From the NCBI GenBank assembly GCA_020860385.1, contig JAJBUK010000043.1:1-64000 (forward strand): a stretch of 64,000 nucleotides of DNA. The letters run 5' to 3'. The notes beneath the pieces are model-generated. The model was not told the DNA's origin, did no database searches, and worked only from the letters and a program-made list of their open reading frames with translations. Positions 20,352-31,128 of this stretch are shown here, piece by piece (the stretch's first letter is position 1; the number at the start of each line of letters is the position of its first letter). Origin of the DNA: Clostridiales bacterium. GTDB taxonomy: Bacteria; Bacillota; Clostridia; Oscillospirales; Oscillospiraceae. A program made the position numbers and the translations under genes.

Positions 20352-21395
20352 ATGGCAGAAAAGACTCCTATTTTGTCCGCAAAGGACGTGGAGATTCAGT
20401 TCAGCCTGCGGGGCAATATGCTGAAGGCCATCCGCAAGTGCTCCCTGGATCTGTATGAGGGCGAGACCCTGGCCATCGTGGGCGAGTCCGGCTCCGGCAA
20501 GTCCGTGTTCACCAAGTCCTTCCTGGGGATGCTGGACGCCAACGGCAAAATCACCGGCGGCAGCATCACCTATGAGGGCGTGGACATCTCCAAGTACACC
20601 ACGGAGAAGCAGTGGCGTGACATCCGCGGCAAGAAAATCGCCATGGTCATGCAGGACCCCATGACCTCCCTGAACCCCCTGAAAAAGGTGGGCAAGCAGA
20701 TTCAGGAGAGCATTGAGCTGCACCGTGGTATCAAGGGCGCAGAGGCCAAGAAGATGGCTATCGATATGCTGGCTAAGGTGGGTATCCCCGACCCGGAGAA
20801 GCGCTACAACCAGTATCCCCATGAGTTCTCCGGCGGTATGCGGCAGAGAGTGGTGATTGCCATCGCCGTGGCCTGCCAGCCCCAGATTTTGATTTGCGAC
20901 GAGCCGACCACCGCCCTGGACGTGACCATTCAGGCCCAGATTTTGGACCTGATCCGCAACCTGAAGAACGAGTTGAACATGACGGTGGTTTACATCACCC
21001 ATGACCTGGGCGTTGTGGCCAACGTGGCCGACCGCATTGCGGTCATGTACGCCGGTCAAATCGTGGAATACGGCAACGCCGATGAGATTTTCTACGACGC
21101 ATGGCACCCCTACACCTGGGCGCTGCTGTCCGCTCTGCCCCAGCTGGGCGTGAAGGGGCAGGATTTGCCCTCCATCGAGGGCACGCCTCCCAACCTGTTC
21201 CAGGAAATCAAGGGCGACGCTTTCGCCCCCCGGAACAAGCAGGCCCTGGCCATTGACTTTGTGAAGGAGCCGCCCTTCTTTGAGGTCTCCCCCACCCACA
21301 AGGCCAAGACCTGGTATCTGGACCCCCGGTGCCCCGCCTTTGAGCGGCCTGAGAATATCCGCAACTACAAGGAAAAGATTCGTCAGAGAGGGTGA
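20352..21395 (+). CDS. oligopeptide ABC transporter ATP-binding protein (OppD-like)
   Basis: [40 protein letters not shown]. Confidence 0.95.
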   Translation: MAEKTPILSAKDVEIQFSLRGNMLKAIRKCSLDLYEGETLAIVGESGSGKSVFTKSFLGMLDANGKITGGSITYEGVDISKYTTEKQWRDIRGKKIAMVMQDPMTSLNPLKKVGKQIQESIELHRGIKGAEAKKMAIDMLAKVGIPDPEKRYNQYPHEFSGGMRQRVVIAIAVACQPQILICDEPTTALDVTIQAQILDLIRNLKNELNMTVVYITHDLGVVANVADRIAVMYAGQIVEYGNADEIFYDAWHPYTWALLSALPQLGVKGQDLPSIEGTPPNLFQEIKGDAFAPRNKQALAIDFVKEPPFFEVSPTHKAKTWYLDPRCPAFERPENIRNYKEKIRQRG

Positions 21396-21400
21396 TTGAA

Positions 21401-22333
21401 ATGGCAGAAAGAGAAAAACTGATCGAGGTCAAGGACCTCCAAATCACCTTCGGTTCCGGGCGGAAGAAGTTCGTCGCGGTGGACCATGTCAATTTTGACA
21501 TCTACAAGGGCGAAACCTTCTCCCTGGTGGGCGAATCCGGCTCCGGCAAGACCACTATCGGCCGCGCCATCATCCGGGTCAACCCCACCTCTGCCGGCGA
21601 GATTTACTTCAAGGGCCAGAAAATCAACGGGAAAATCTCTAAGGAGCTGGACCAGGAGGTCATCCGGAAGTGCCAGATGATTTTCCAGGACCCCCAGGCG
21701 TCCCTGAACGAGCGCGCCAAGGTGGACTACATCATCTCCGAGGGCCTGTATAACTTCCATCTGTACAAGGACGAGGAGGACCGCGAGCGCAAGGTGCAGG
21801 ACGCCCTCCACGAGGTCGGCCTGCTGCCTGAGTTCGCCTCCCGCTTCCCCCACGAGTTCTCCGGCGGGCAGCGGCAGCGTATCGGCATCGCCCGTGCCCT
21901 GGTCATGGAGCCGGAATTCATCGTCGCTGACGAGCCGATTTCCGCGCTGGACGTGTCCATCCGGGCCCAGGTGCTGAACCTGCTGAACAAGCTGAAGGCC
22001 AGCCGCGGGCTGACCTACCTGTTCATCGCCCATGACCTGTCTGTCGTTCGGTTCATCTCCGACCGTATCGCGGTCATTTACAAAGGCCGCATTGTGGAGC
22101 TGGCCGAGGCGGAGGAGCTGTTCCTGAACCCGCTGCACCCCTACACCCAGGCGCTGCTGTCCGCCGTGCCTATCCCCGACCCGGAGCTGGAGAAGAAGAA
22201 GAAGCTGCTGGTCTATGACCCCAGCGTCCATGACTACTCCGTGGATGGGCCGATTTGGTACGAAATCAAGCCCGGCCACTTCGTCTATGGCAACAAGAAG
22301 GAAATCAAGGGTTACGAAGCGATTGTGAAGTAA
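21401..22333 (+). CDS. oligopeptide ABC transporter ATP-binding protein (OppF-like)
   Basis: [46 protein letters not shown]. Confidence 0.95.
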   Translation: MAEREKLIEVKDLQITFGSGRKKFVAVDHVNFDIYKGETFSLVGESGSGKTTIGRAIIRVNPTSAGEIYFKGQKINGKISKELDQEVIRKCQMIFQDPQASLNERAKVDYIISEGLYNFHLYKDEEDRERKVQDALHEVGLLPEFASRFPHEFSGGQRQRIGIARALVMEPEFIVADEPISALDVSIRAQVLNLLNKLKASRGLTYLFIAHDLSVVRFISDRIAVIYKGRIVELAEAEELFLNPLHPYTQALLSAVPIPDPELEKKKKLLVYDPSVHDYSVDGPIWYEIKPGHFVYGNKKEIKGYEAIVK

Positions 22334-22338
22334 GCAGC

Positions 22339-22752
22339 ATGAAAAAGTTGTGGCGCATCTATCATCATTCCTACATGATCAGACCGACGGTATACCGCTT
22401 CCTGGTGAAAAGCGCCGTCGTTCTGCTGCTGGCCGTGCTGTGGAACCAGTTTATCAACAATGGCCTGTTCACCATTGGCTATGCCTTCCTGGCGCTGGGG
22501 TTGATTTGTATGGCTCTTGCCTGGTTCAACTATCTGAGCCTGGACGGAGTCCATGTGAACTTCGTGTTCCTGGATAAGATTAAGGAGCACAGGAGCAAGC
22601 AGCGGCAGCATATCAAGAAGGATATGGTGGACTATGTACAGGAGCCTGTGGTGTCCTTTGACGAACTGGAGCCGGAGGAGCGCTCCGCCTGCGGTCTGAT
22701 GTCCTCCTTCCTGACAGGTCTGCTGTTTGCGCTGCTGAGCCTGTTCTTCTGA
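22339..22752 (+). CDS. small hypothetical membrane protein at the end of the opp operon
   Basis: MKKLWRIYHHSYMIRPTVYRFLVKSAVVLLLAVLW; TM segments; 5 nt after oppF. Confidence 0.7.
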   Translation: MKKLWRIYHHSYMIRPTVYRFLVKSAVVLLLAVLWNQFINNGLFTIGYAFLALGLICMALAWFNYLSLDGVHVNFVFLDKIKEHRSKQRQHIKKDMVDYVQEPVVSFDELEPEERSACGLMSSFLTGLLFALLSLFF

Positions 22753-22774
22753 CAACTTCCCATCTGCAAAGCTG

Positions 22775-22807
22775 AGAGCCTGCCCCATTTGCGGGGCAGG
22801 CTCTTTT
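22775..22807 (+). terminator. terminator of the opp operon
   Basis: AGAGCCTGCCCC/GGGGCAGGCTCT + T-run. Confidence 0.85.
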
Positions 22808-22815
22808 GCGCTGTC

Positions 22816-23592
22816 TCAGGCCCAAAAATGAAAAACCGCGTTCAACAGCATTGACGCAAGGAACAGCAGGACGGCTCCCAGGAACAGCACTGCCAACACC
22901 AGCACCGCCGCACCGTACCGTTTGGCGGCCACCGGATGCCGGTATTGCAGGGCGAACATGGGAAACAGCAGGACGGAGGCCAGGAAAAAGGTCAAGAACG
23001 GCCCGCCGAAGCCCTCCCAGAAGCTGCCATAGTGCCACAGGAACCGGTAGGCCAGCCCCCGCACGACGCAGGCCGACATCAGGATAACAGCTACCCCAAT
23101 GGCGCCGTGCCGCTGCTTCACATCCTTGATGTCGATAAAGTGGACGCGCATGGCCCATTCCAGAAGGTTCCACTCGTGCTGCAAGAAGTCGTTGCACAGG
23201 TCGGCGAAGGGGATGCCCTGGGCCTCCTCCTGGGTGATTTGTGCGAAATATCGCTCCTCGTCCAGCCCCTCCAGGCTGATCTCCTCCGCGGCCATCTGGT
23301 TGCAGAGGCGGAGGGCGCCCCGCAGTTCATCCACCTGGGTTTGGAGCTGCCGGGATTGGGCTTCCAGCACCTCCGGCAGCTGCGCCTCGCCCTGGAGCAG
23401 CTGTTTGATGTCCGCAATGGGGACGCCGCATTTGCGCAGGACGATGATTTGCTTTAAACGCTTGATGTCCTCCTCGGTGTAATCCCGATACTGGTTGCTG
23501 CCCCGTTTGGGGGAGAGCAGCCCCTGCTTCTCATAGAATCGGATGTTGTCCCGGGAGAGGTTTAAAAGGGATTCTACTTCTTTGATTTTCAT
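22816..23592 (-). CDS. MerR-family transcriptional regulator with C-terminal membrane region
   Basis: MKIKEVESLLNLSRDNIRFYEKQGLLSPKRGSNQYRDYTEEDIKRLKQI; C-terminal TM helices. Confidence 0.9.
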   Translation of the reverse strand: MKIKEVESLLNLSRDNIRFYEKQGLLSPKRGSNQYRDYTEEDIKRLKQIIVLRKCGVPIADIKQLLQGEAQLPEVLEAQSRQLQTQVDELRGALRLCNQMAAEEISLEGLDEERYFAQITQEEAQGIPFADLCNDFLQHEWNLLEWAMRVHFIDIKDVKQRHGAIGVAVILMSACVVRGLAYRFLWHYGSFWEGFGGPFLTFFLASVLLFPMFALQYRHPVAAKRYGAAVLVLAVLFLGAVLLFLASMLLNAVFHFWA

Positions 23593-23731
23593 GGGAACAT
23601 CTCCTTTCTGATAACAGCATAAGCCCTGGAGTCTGTCCACAGTCAAGAGGTAATTTCAAATTTTTTACACTTTTTTTGCGGGGCTTAGAGCACATTATAC
23701 AGTATCATGGATAAACTGTGCAGCATCTGCA

Positions 23732-23767
23732 AAAACAGCCTGCCACGTTCCAGTGGCAGGCTGTTTT
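23732..23767 (-). terminator. terminator
   Basis: AAAACAGCCTGCCAC/GTGGCAGGCTGTTTT. Confidence 0.8.
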
Positions 23768-23780
23768 ACATCGGACTACG

Positions 23781-25583
23781 TTACGGCTCCTCTGTCAGGG
23801 CGGCCCGCTGGTCAATTACCAGCGATGCGCCGGTCAGGATGGCGGTGTCCCCCTCTGTGTAGGAGAGGGTGACCTGGTCGCCCACGGTGAGGATGACGAC
23901 CTCCTCCCATTCGGCGGCGGAGAAGGCGAAGTAATGATCCGTATCCCCCTCCAGCTGCAAATAGAACCAAGTGTTGCCGTCAATGACGGCAGAGCGGATG
24001 TCCGTCACAGCGGCGCTGACGATGGCGTAAGCTACCTCCTCCTCATCATCAGAGGAAACGTGGCTCACCGTGATGCCGTTTTCCGCCAGAAGGGCTTCAT
24101 AGTTCTCCTGGCACTCCTCCACCGAGGAGCCGGTGGCGGTGATTTGGTAGTCGGAGACGCTGACCATGGCATACATCTTCACTAACTCCGCGCTGTCCTT
24201 CAGCGCCATGAAGTAGGTGGGCTGGTCAGAGATGTTCAGCAGGATGGGGAAGGTGGCGGAGTAGCCCAGATGCTGCACGGCCCCCTCTGCGGAGCTCATG
24301 GCGGAATACTCCTCTGCTCCGGTGATGTTGTAGAATTTTGTCTCCTTGGTGCGCTGATTCACCAGAATGAAGCCGACGATGGATTCATCGCTGCCGGCGG
24401 AGGTGACGCCGGTATAGAGGTATACGTCGTCATTCATGGCCAGGTAGTTGTAACCCTCATACTCGCCGGTGGTGGTGGTCACGCCCTTCTGACCCAGCAG
24501 GCTGTTCAGCCAGCCGTTCACCAGGGTGCCGTGGTAGTTGTACTGGTCAATGATAAGGGTGGCGTCATAGACCCGGTCCACCCAGGAGGGGATGTCCTCC
24601 ACATCGTAATAGGTGCATTCACCGGTAACGGCGTTCACCAGCACCGCGCCGATCACGTCCCGTCCGCCGAAGAGGCTGATGGTGCAGGTCTCCCGGGAGC
24701 AGATCCACCAGGGGTTGCCATCCTCATCGATTTCAAAGTTGACGTTGCCGAACAGATAGGTGGGGTACTGGAAGCGGAGGTAGCGGGCCAGGTTGCGGTT
24801 GAAGTATTCGCTGGGGGAATACTTGATGCCCTCCTCCAGCTGCACCAGCTTGGCCTCCTGGGTACACATATCCACAATGATATACCCCGGCAGACCGTCG
24901 GACTGGTTGTTGAACCACTTAATGAAGTCGCCGTACTCCAGGCAGGACACCCGCACCGGCTGGCTTTGGTAGTTGATTTGGCTGTAGTCGCTGCTGACCT
25001 CAAATTGGGAGACCAGGCTGCTGTTGGAGCTGATGTCACCCAAGGCGCGCTTGCCCAGCTGAATGGCCGAGGCTTCGTCCAGCATGGGGATTTTGTCATA
25101 GGAGATTTCGGCCACATCCTCCATAAAGTCGCCGGTTTGCACGTCCATCAGCTCATAATAAGCGGTGGCGTGGAAAATCGTGGCAGAGCTGATAGCGCCC
25201 ACAAGGGCCACAACAAGGCACAGCAGAATGAGGATAACAGGGGCGCTGCGGAGCAGCTTCTTTGGGGACAGCGCACTGCTATAGGCGGCAGCCCGTTTGG
25301 ATTGCTGCATTCTGGCACGGTTGATGTGGTAGACGCCGTTTTCATCCTGCTCAAAGACCACCTTACTGTTGGCCTGCTGCCCGGCGGCGGCGTTCAGCCC
25401 GCCGCTCAGCAGGAACTTTGCCAGCAGGTAGACCACGCAAAGAATGATGATGAATACATATAAGTCACTGCTGTGAGGGTTCAGGGCCGGAAGGAAGGCG
25501 TAGAAGTAAATCCCGCCAACGATCAGCGTGATCAACAGGCTGAGCAAAACATTCCGAATGGGCTGCTTTTTTGTGGTTTTCAT
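23781..25583 (-). CDS. hypothetical membrane-anchored protein (about 600 aa)
   Basis: Three predicted TM segments near the N-terminus then a long extracytoplasmic region; no family recognised. Confidence 0.75.
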   Translation of the reverse strand: MKTTKKQPIRNVLLSLLITLIVGGIYFYAFLPALNPHSSDLYVFIIILCVVYLLAKFLLSGGLNAAAGQQANSKVVFEQDENGVYHINRARMQQSKRAAAYSSALSPKKLLRSAPVILILLCLVVALVGAISSATIFHATAYYELMDVQTGDFMEDVAEISYDKIPMLDEASAIQLGKRALGDISSNSSLVSQFEVSSDYSQINYQSQPVRVSCLEYGDFIKWFNNQSDGLPGYIIVDMCTQEAKLVQLEEGIKYSPSEYFNRNLARYLRFQYPTYLFGNVNFEIDEDGNPWWICSRETCTISLFGGRDVIGAVLVNAVTGECTYYDVEDIPSWVDRVYDATLIIDQYNYHGTLVNGWLNSLLGQKGVTTTTGEYEGYNYLAMNDDVYLYTGVTSAGSDESIVGFILVNQRTKETKFYNITGAEEYSAMSSAEGAVQHLGYSATFPILLNISDQPTYFMALKDSAELVKMYAMVSVSDYQITATGSSVEECQENYEALLAENGITVSHVSSDDEEEVAYAIVSAAVTDIRSAVIDGNTWFYLQLEGDTDHYFAFSAAEWEEVVILTVGDQVTLSYTEGDTAILTGASLVIDQRAALTEEP

Positions 25584-25713
25584 CGGAAAACCTCCTTTGG
25601 ACGCTAAAGTACAGTAATAAGCTGTATACAGAATACCATATTTTTGCGCGGTCTGCAATGCAAAAAGAAACTTTTCCGGAAAAGTTCTGCGCCCTCCGGA
25701 GGAAGCGGACGTT

Positions 25714-26607
25714 TCACTCCGGGGTGTAGGGATTCACATGGACCATGCAGTGCTTCACGGAGGGGAATTTCTGCTCGATTACATGATGCACCTGCTCCGC
25801 GATGGCGTGGGCGTCCGTCAGGGAGAGGTCGCCGTTGGCGGAGATCTCCACATCCACATAGGTGCGGCTGGCAAACTGACGGGTTTGCAGCAGGTCTACG
25901 GACTGTACGCCGGGCTGCAACAGGATTTCAATGCGCATATCCCGTTCAATTTCCGGGGAACAGGCCCGGTCCGTCAGTTGGTCGGCTGCGTTCCGGAAAA
26001 TGTCAACGCTGGCCTTTAGGATGAACAGGCAAATTACCACGCTGGCGATGGGGTCGCAGACGGGGTAGCCCAGCCGCGCCCCCAGGATGCCCAGGAGGGA
26101 GCCGATGGAGGAAAGGGCGTCGGAGCGGTGATGCCAGGCGTCTGCCATCAGGGCGGTGGAGCCGATTTTGCGGGCGGCGCTGCGGGTGTACCAATACATG
26201 GCCTCCTTGGCGGCGATGGAGACCAGGGCGGCCACCAGGGCCAGTACGCCGGGGATTTCCAGGGTGTCATAGGACGCGGAAATGATTTTTTCCACACCGG
26301 AGTAGCCGATGCCAATGCCGGTCAGGGCCAGCACCACGGCCAGCAGGATGGAGGCGATGCACTCCAGCCGCTCATGGCCGTACTCGTGGCCAGCGTCCGC
26401 CTTGCGGCCGGCCAGCTTAACGCTGACCATCACCATGACGGTGGAAAAGACATCGCTGGCCGAGTGGACGGCGTCGGAGACCGTGGCGCTGGAGTTGGCC
26501 AGCACGCCGGCCAGCAGCTTAAACAGGGTCAGCAGCAGGTTGACCGCAATGCTCCAGCGGGAGACCTGCATGGCAATTTTGGTTGAATTAGATGAGAAAT
26601 CGTTCAT
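25714..26607 (-). CDS. cation diffusion facilitator family transporter
   Basis: SDAVHSASDVFSTVMVM, HEYGHERLECIAS, DAWHHRSDALSSIGSL. Confidence 0.94.
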   Translation of the reverse strand: MNDFSSNSTKIAMQVSRWSIAVNLLLTLFKLLAGVLANSSATVSDAVHSASDVFSTVMVMVSVKLAGRKADAGHEYGHERLECIASILLAVVLALTGIGIGYSGVEKIISASYDTLEIPGVLALVAALVSIAAKEAMYWYTRSAARKIGSTALMADAWHHRSDALSSIGSLLGILGARLGYPVCDPIASVVICLFILKASVDIFRNAADQLTDRACSPEIERDMRIEILLQPGVQSVDLLQTRQFASRTYVDVEISANGDLSLTDAHAIAEQVHHVIEQKFPSVKHCMVHVNPYTPE

Positions 26608-26904
26608 GAAAAGCTCCAATCTGCCGCCTTGGGCTGGCATACGCCACATTTGCCCCTCCAGGCGGCGAACGGGGAGATGGATAGAAAAGAATATCTGCGG
26701 GACGAGGAAAGCTCACTGTCCCGCAGATGAATCTTTTGCATAACGTTCTGCTGCCAATTGGCCCGACAAAACTGTCTGTTCAGGTTACTGTCACTCTACC
26801 ACAGCCAATGGCAGTAAGTCAAGGAAAACTTTGGTTATCACCGGCAAACCGAGAAAAAGCGGATTTTAGGGAGAAAAAAGTAGAATTTCGGCGGCTGCGT
26901 GCCG

Positions 26905-27597
26905 TTAAGCCGCATTCCGGCGTATCCGCCGCAGGACGGCCCGCTCCACCCGGTCACCGTAAACAATGCCCAGGAGAAACAGCCCGATACCGGCCAGCGT
27001 CAGCAGCGGCAGCGTCCATCCGGGCAGCGTCAGCAGCGAACTGCCCAGCGCGGAGGACACCAGCAGCCCCCAGTGCCGGGTGCAGAGGACGATCAATGCA
27101 AAGCGCCTCCATGAAATATCGGTCAGGCCCGCCATGATGCACAGCAAATCGTCCGGGAAGAAGGGGAAGAGGAAGGCGATGATGAGGAAGGAGGTCCCCT
27201 TCCGCTTGAGGAGGCGCTGGTATTTGGAGGGCAGCTTCCGCGCCACCATGCGCTGGGCGGCTTCCCGGCCAATGGTGCGGCTTAAGAGAAAGGTGATGCT
27301 GCTGCCCAGATTGACGGCCAGAAAGGTCAGGAGAAAGCCCTTCCAGAGGCCCAGAGCCATGCCGCCCGCCAGGGCGACGACGTTGCTGGGAATGGGGGCG
27401 AAGATGACGCTGCTCAGTTGGAGAAGGAAGAACGCCGCCGAAGCGCTGGCGCCGTAAGCGGAAAGCGTCTCCTGGAGCCGCTGGGTGTCTCGGAGTTGGG
27501 AGAAAAGACCAGTTTTCCACAGAAAGACCGCTAGGCCGAGCGTGACCAGTGCGCAGGCGGTGAGGAGTACGATTTGTTTGAGCCGCTGCTTTGACAA
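26905..27597 (-). CDS. TVP38/TMEM64 family (SNARE-associated/VTT) membrane protein
   Basis: FAPIPSNVVALAGGMALGLWKGFLLTFLAVNLGSSITFLLSRTIGR. Confidence 0.88.
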   Translation of the reverse strand: MSKQRLKQIVLLTACALVTLGLAVFLWKTGLFSQLRDTQRLQETLSAYGASASAAFFLLQLSSVIFAPIPSNVVALAGGMALGLWKGFLLTFLAVNLGSSITFLLSRTIGREAAQRMVARKLPSKYQRLLKRKGTSFLIIAFLFPFFPDDLLCIMAGLTDISWRRFALIVLCTRHWGLLVSSALGSSLLTLPGWTLPLLTLAGIGLFLLGIVYGDRVERAVLRRIRRNAA

Positions 27598-27937
27598 GGG
27601 GAGCCCCCCTTTCCTTTGTTGCCACCTTTATTGTAACAGAAAAAACCGAAAATTCCATAAAGAAATCGTGAAGATTTGCATAACTTTTCGTATAGCCGGT
27701 TGTAAGGTTCCATAATCATTACACTTTGCCGTTTTTCGTAACCTTTTATACGACGATTTTGTATCCGGCCCCATATGGAATGTATAAAATGGCATACCGA
27801 CCGGACCGGGAGAAGATGCGCCCGACAGGCCGACAAAATCCCCGCAGAAAAGTTGCGCGCTGTGCTTGTATAGGGGCGTGCGGTCTGCTATAATATTATT
27901 TGCTTGAAAATCTTTGCATGAGGGGAAGGAACGACAT

Positions 27938-28705
27938 ATGAACGACTTGAATCAGCTCTTGGAGTTTATCCTGAAATTCAGCGAGCGGATGCTGGTCAGC
28001 GGGGCGAACCTGGAGCGGCTGGACGACAGCGTCTACCGCATCTGCGACGCCTATGGCTGCCAGGATGTACATTTTTTCTCGCTGAACTGCTATGTCAGCC
28101 TGTGTATGAAGGATGCCGAGGGAAACAAGGCCATGGGGCAGCGGTGCATCTGGAGCGGCACGGATACGCATCTGGAGAACCTCAGCAGACTGAACCAGTT
28201 GTCCCGGCAAATCTGCGCGGAGCCGCCGGAACCGGCGGCCCTGGAGGGCCTGCTGAATGAGGCGGTGAACACGAAGGGCTACTCCCAGCCGATGCTCCTG
28301 GCGGGCTTCCTGCTGGCAATGGCGGGCCTGACCGGCGTGTTTGACGGCAGCCTGGGGGATCTGGTGGTTATCCTGTTCAATACGGTGCTGATGTTCCTGG
28401 CGGGGCTTTACTTGAAGCGGCTCATCTTCAACAAGGTGGTGTTCAACGTCCTCTGCACCTTTGTGGTGGGCAGCATTGCCATCGGCGCGCAGGCAATCGG
28501 CCTGGCCAGCGACCTCTATACCGTGATGATCGTGAACAGCATGATGCTGATTCCCGGTATCCAGATGGTAAACTCTTTCCGGAACATTCTATGCGGAAAT
28601 GAGATCAATGGTTTGGTGGAGTTTTTCAAGGTCGTATTGGAGACGATGGCCATTGTCGGTGGTTTCATCCTGAGTATTTATCTGTTTGGGAGGACGATAG
28701 CATGA
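27938..28705 (+). CDS. threonine/serine exporter, ThrE N-terminal-type subunit
   Basis: SERMLVSGANLERLDDSVYRICDAYG; multiple TM. Confidence 0.88.
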   Translation: MNDLNQLLEFILKFSERMLVSGANLERLDDSVYRICDAYGCQDVHFFSLNCYVSLCMKDAEGNKAMGQRCIWSGTDTHLENLSRLNQLSRQICAEPPEPAALEGLLNEAVNTKGYSQPMLLAGFLLAMAGLTGVFDGSLGDLVVILFNTVLMFLAGLYLKRLIFNKVVFNVLCTFVVGSIAIGAQAIGLASDLYTVMIVNSMMLIPGIQMVNSFRNILCGNEINGLVEFFKVVLETMAIVGGFILSIYLFGRTIA

Positions 28706-29184
28706 TGGAAGCGGTCAAATTAGTCATTTGCTCTTTTTTCTCTTCCTTTGGCTTCGGCATTGTGTTCCGAATCGAACGGAAGTACCTGCTGGTTGCCGGG
28801 CTCAGCGGCGCGCTGACCAGAATCGTCTATCTGGTGCTGCTGCAAATTACGCCGGAGCCCTTTATCTCCTGCTTCCTGGCGGCTGTGGCGGCGTCCATTT
28901 TCTCGGAATTTATGGCGTCCACCACGAAAAACCCCTCCACCGTGTTTATCTACCCCTCCATCGTCCCGCTGCTGCCCGGCGGCACGCTCTATTATACCGT
29001 GGTCGGGCTGCTGCTCCAGGACACGGAGTTGGTCGCCGCCAATGCGGCCCCCTGCCTCCACTCCCTGGCGGGGCTGGGCATCGGCTTCATTATCATCTCC
29101 ATCTTTATGCACTACCGGCGCACCTATCGGCACCGGATGAAGTGGAAGCTGCTGGGCCGCTTCGGGAAGAAGTCCAAAGTGTGA
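28702..29184 (+). CDS. threonine/serine exporter, ThrE C-terminal-type subunit
   Basis: YPSIVPLLPGGTLYYTVVGLL; 4-nt overlap with the upstream partner. Confidence 0.87.
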   Translation: MMEAVKLVICSFFSSFGFGIVFRIERKYLLVAGLSGALTRIVYLVLLQITPEPFISCFLAAVAASIFSEFMASTTKNPSTVFIYPSIVPLLPGGTLYYTVVGLLLQDTELVAANAAPCLHSLAGLGIGFIIISIFMHYRRTYRHRMKWKLLGRFGKKSKV

Positions 29185-29281
29185 CCCGCTGAACCATACA
29201 AAAGAACATTGACTCACTCTGCCGCAGGCTACAGGCCGGGCAGGGTGGGTCATTTTTTGTGGAGCGTGGTATGGGAAAAGA

Positions 29282-29318
29282 AAAAGATTGCCGCTGTCGT
29301 TGGCAGCGGCAATCTTTT
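29282..29318. terminator. bidirectional terminator
   Basis: 15-bp perfect stem AAAAGATTGCCGCTG/CAGCGGCAATCTTTT. Confidence 0.8.
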
Positions 29319-29332
29319 GATTAGGGTACAGG

Positions 29333-29773
29333 TCAAATCTGGCAGGCTTCACAGTTGTTGCCGCAGGCCATCTGGCACTCCGGCGGAACCGGCAGGCCCT
29401 TGCGGGTGTAGTAGTCACTGAGGGCGGCCTTCACCGCCTCCTCCGCCAGCACGGAGCAGTGAATCTTCACGGCGGGCAGGCCGTCCAGGGCCTCCACCAC
29501 CGCCTTGTTGGTCAGCTTCAGGGCATCGTCAATGGTCTTGCCTTTGATCATCTCCGTGGCCATGGAGCTGGTGGCGATGGCCGCACCGCAGCCGAAGGTG
29601 TTGAACTTCACGTCGGTGATAACGCCGTCGTCGTCGATTTTCAGGTACATCTTCATAATGTCGCCGCAGACAGCGTTGCCCACTTCGCCCACGCCGTTGG
29701 CGTCGTCCAGCTTGCCTACGTTGCGGGGGTTTGCGAAGTGGTCCCGCACCTTTTCACTATATGCCATTGCCAT
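29333..29773 (-). CDS. nifU: iron-sulfur cluster assembly scaffold (NifU/IscU-like)
   Basis: VRDHFANPRNVGKLDDANGVGEVGNAVCGDIMKMYL, FNTFGCGAAIATSSM, KIHCSVLAEEA. Confidence 0.95.
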   Translation of the reverse strand: MAMAYSEKVRDHFANPRNVGKLDDANGVGEVGNAVCGDIMKMYLKIDDDGVITDVKFNTFGCGAAIATSSMATEMIKGKTIDDALKLTNKAVVEALDGLPAVKIHCSVLAEEAVKAALSDYYTRKGLPVPPECQMACGNNCEACQI

Positions 29774-29806
29774 AATTGCATCGTTCCTTTCTAGTCGTAT
29801 TCACTA

Positions 29807-30994
29807 TTAGTATGCCTGGGCGGTACCGGCTTCGATCATATCCTCCCAGACGGGGGACATATTACGCAGGGTGCGCACAATGCCGGGGAGCTTTTCCAAA
29901 ACGTAATCCACCTCTTCCTCGGTGTTTACCTCATCCAGGGTCAGCCGCAGGGAGCCGTGGGCCACCTCAGTGGGCAGGCCGATGGCCAGCAGCACATGGC
30001 TGGGGTCCAGGCTGCCGCTGGTGCAGGCGCTACCGGAGGAGGCGCAGATACCGGCCAAATCCAGCCGGAGCAGCAGGCTTTCCCCTTCCACCCCTTCAAA
30101 GCAGAAGCTGGCGTTGCCGGGGAGGCGCTTCACCGGGTCGCCGTTCAGGCGGGAGTTGGGGATTTGCAGGACGCCTGCAATCAGCTTGTCCCGCATGGCG
30201 GTGACGCGGGCGGCGTTCTCCTCCATATGGTCGCAGGCCTCCTGGAGGGCGGCGGCCATAGCCACGATGCCGGGGATGTTCTCGGTTCCGGCCCGCCGGC
30301 CCCGCTCCTGAGCGCCGCCTTCAATCAGGTTGCCCAGCAGGACGCCCTTGCGGCAGTACAGGGCACCGGTGCCCTTGACGCCGTGGAACTTGTGCCCGGA
30401 CAGGCTCAACGCGTCGATGCCCTGGGCCTTCACGTCGATAGGCAGATGGCCCACAGCCTGTACCGCGTCAGTGTGGAAGAACACGCCGTGCTTGTGGGAG
30501 ATGGCGGCCAGCTCGGTGATGGGCTGGATGGTGCCGATTTCATTGTTGGCATACATGATGGTGACCAAGGCGGTCTTGTCAGTGATGGCGGCGTCCAGTT
30601 CCTCCGGGCGTACCAGCCCGTCCTCATGGACAGGGAGCAACGTCACCTCAAAGCCCTCCTTCTCCAGCTTTCTCAGGGTGTGGAGGACGGCGTGATGCTC
30701 AAAGGCGGTGGAAATCAAGTGGGTCTTGCCCTTCCTGCGGCCCTGGTAGGCCATCTGGGTGATGATCCAGTTGTCCGCCTCGCTGCCGCCGGAGGTGAAG
30801 TACAGCTCGGAGGGGTTTGCGCCAATCAGGGAGGCGACGGTCTGCCGGGACTCGTCCAGCACCCGGTTGGCATCCTGGCCCAGGGCGTGGAGGGAGGAGG
30901 CGTTGCCATAGTTTTCTTTCAGACAGGGCAGCATGGCGTTCAGCGCCGTTTCGCTGACGCTGGTGGTGGCTGCATTGTCAAAATACACGTTCAT
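29807..30994 (-). CDS. nifS: cysteine desulfurase (NifS-like)
   Basis: MNVYFDNAATTSVSE, LSLSGHKFHGVKGTGALYCRKG, GICASSGSACTSGSLDPSHVLLA. Confidence 0.95.
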   Translation of the reverse strand: MNVYFDNAATTSVSETALNAMLPCLKENYGNASSLHALGQDANRVLDESRQTVASLIGANPSELYFTSGGSEADNWIITQMAYQGRRKGKTHLISTAFEHHAVLHTLRKLEKEGFEVTLLPVHEDGLVRPEELDAAITDKTALVTIMYANNEIGTIQPITELAAISHKHGVFFHTDAVQAVGHLPIDVKAQGIDALSLSGHKFHGVKGTGALYCRKGVLLGNLIEGGAQERGRRAGTENIPGIVAMAAALQEACDHMEENAARVTAMRDKLIAGVLQIPNSRLNGDPVKRLPGNASFCFEGVEGESLLLRLDLAGICASSGSACTSGSLDPSHVLLAIGLPTEVAHGSLRLTLDEVNTEEEVDYVLEKLPGIVRTLRNMSPVWEDMIEAGTAQAY

Positions 30995-31070
30995 AGGAAA
31001 AACCTTCTTTCTGTCAGGCAACGGATGGGAAAACGCTGTGATACCACATAATTCTCTATAGTGTCGCCTG

Positions 31071-31128
31071 AAATCCTACTGGATAATTAGGGTATACCAT
31101 ATTATACCCGAATTGTCAAGTAGGATTT
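31071..31128. promoter_or_regulatory. 58-bp dyad spanning the nifS promoter in the nifS/sigG divergent region
   Basis: AAATCCTACT..AATTaGGGTATA-ccatat-TATACCCgAATT..AGTAGGATTT, one common centre; minus-strand TTGACA-N17-TATACC inside. Confidence 0.7.

Noticed and set aside
24270-25463. 397-aa plus-strand ORF
   Set aside because: Antisense to the 23781-25583 membrane protein; His/Val/Gly-rich shadow composition.
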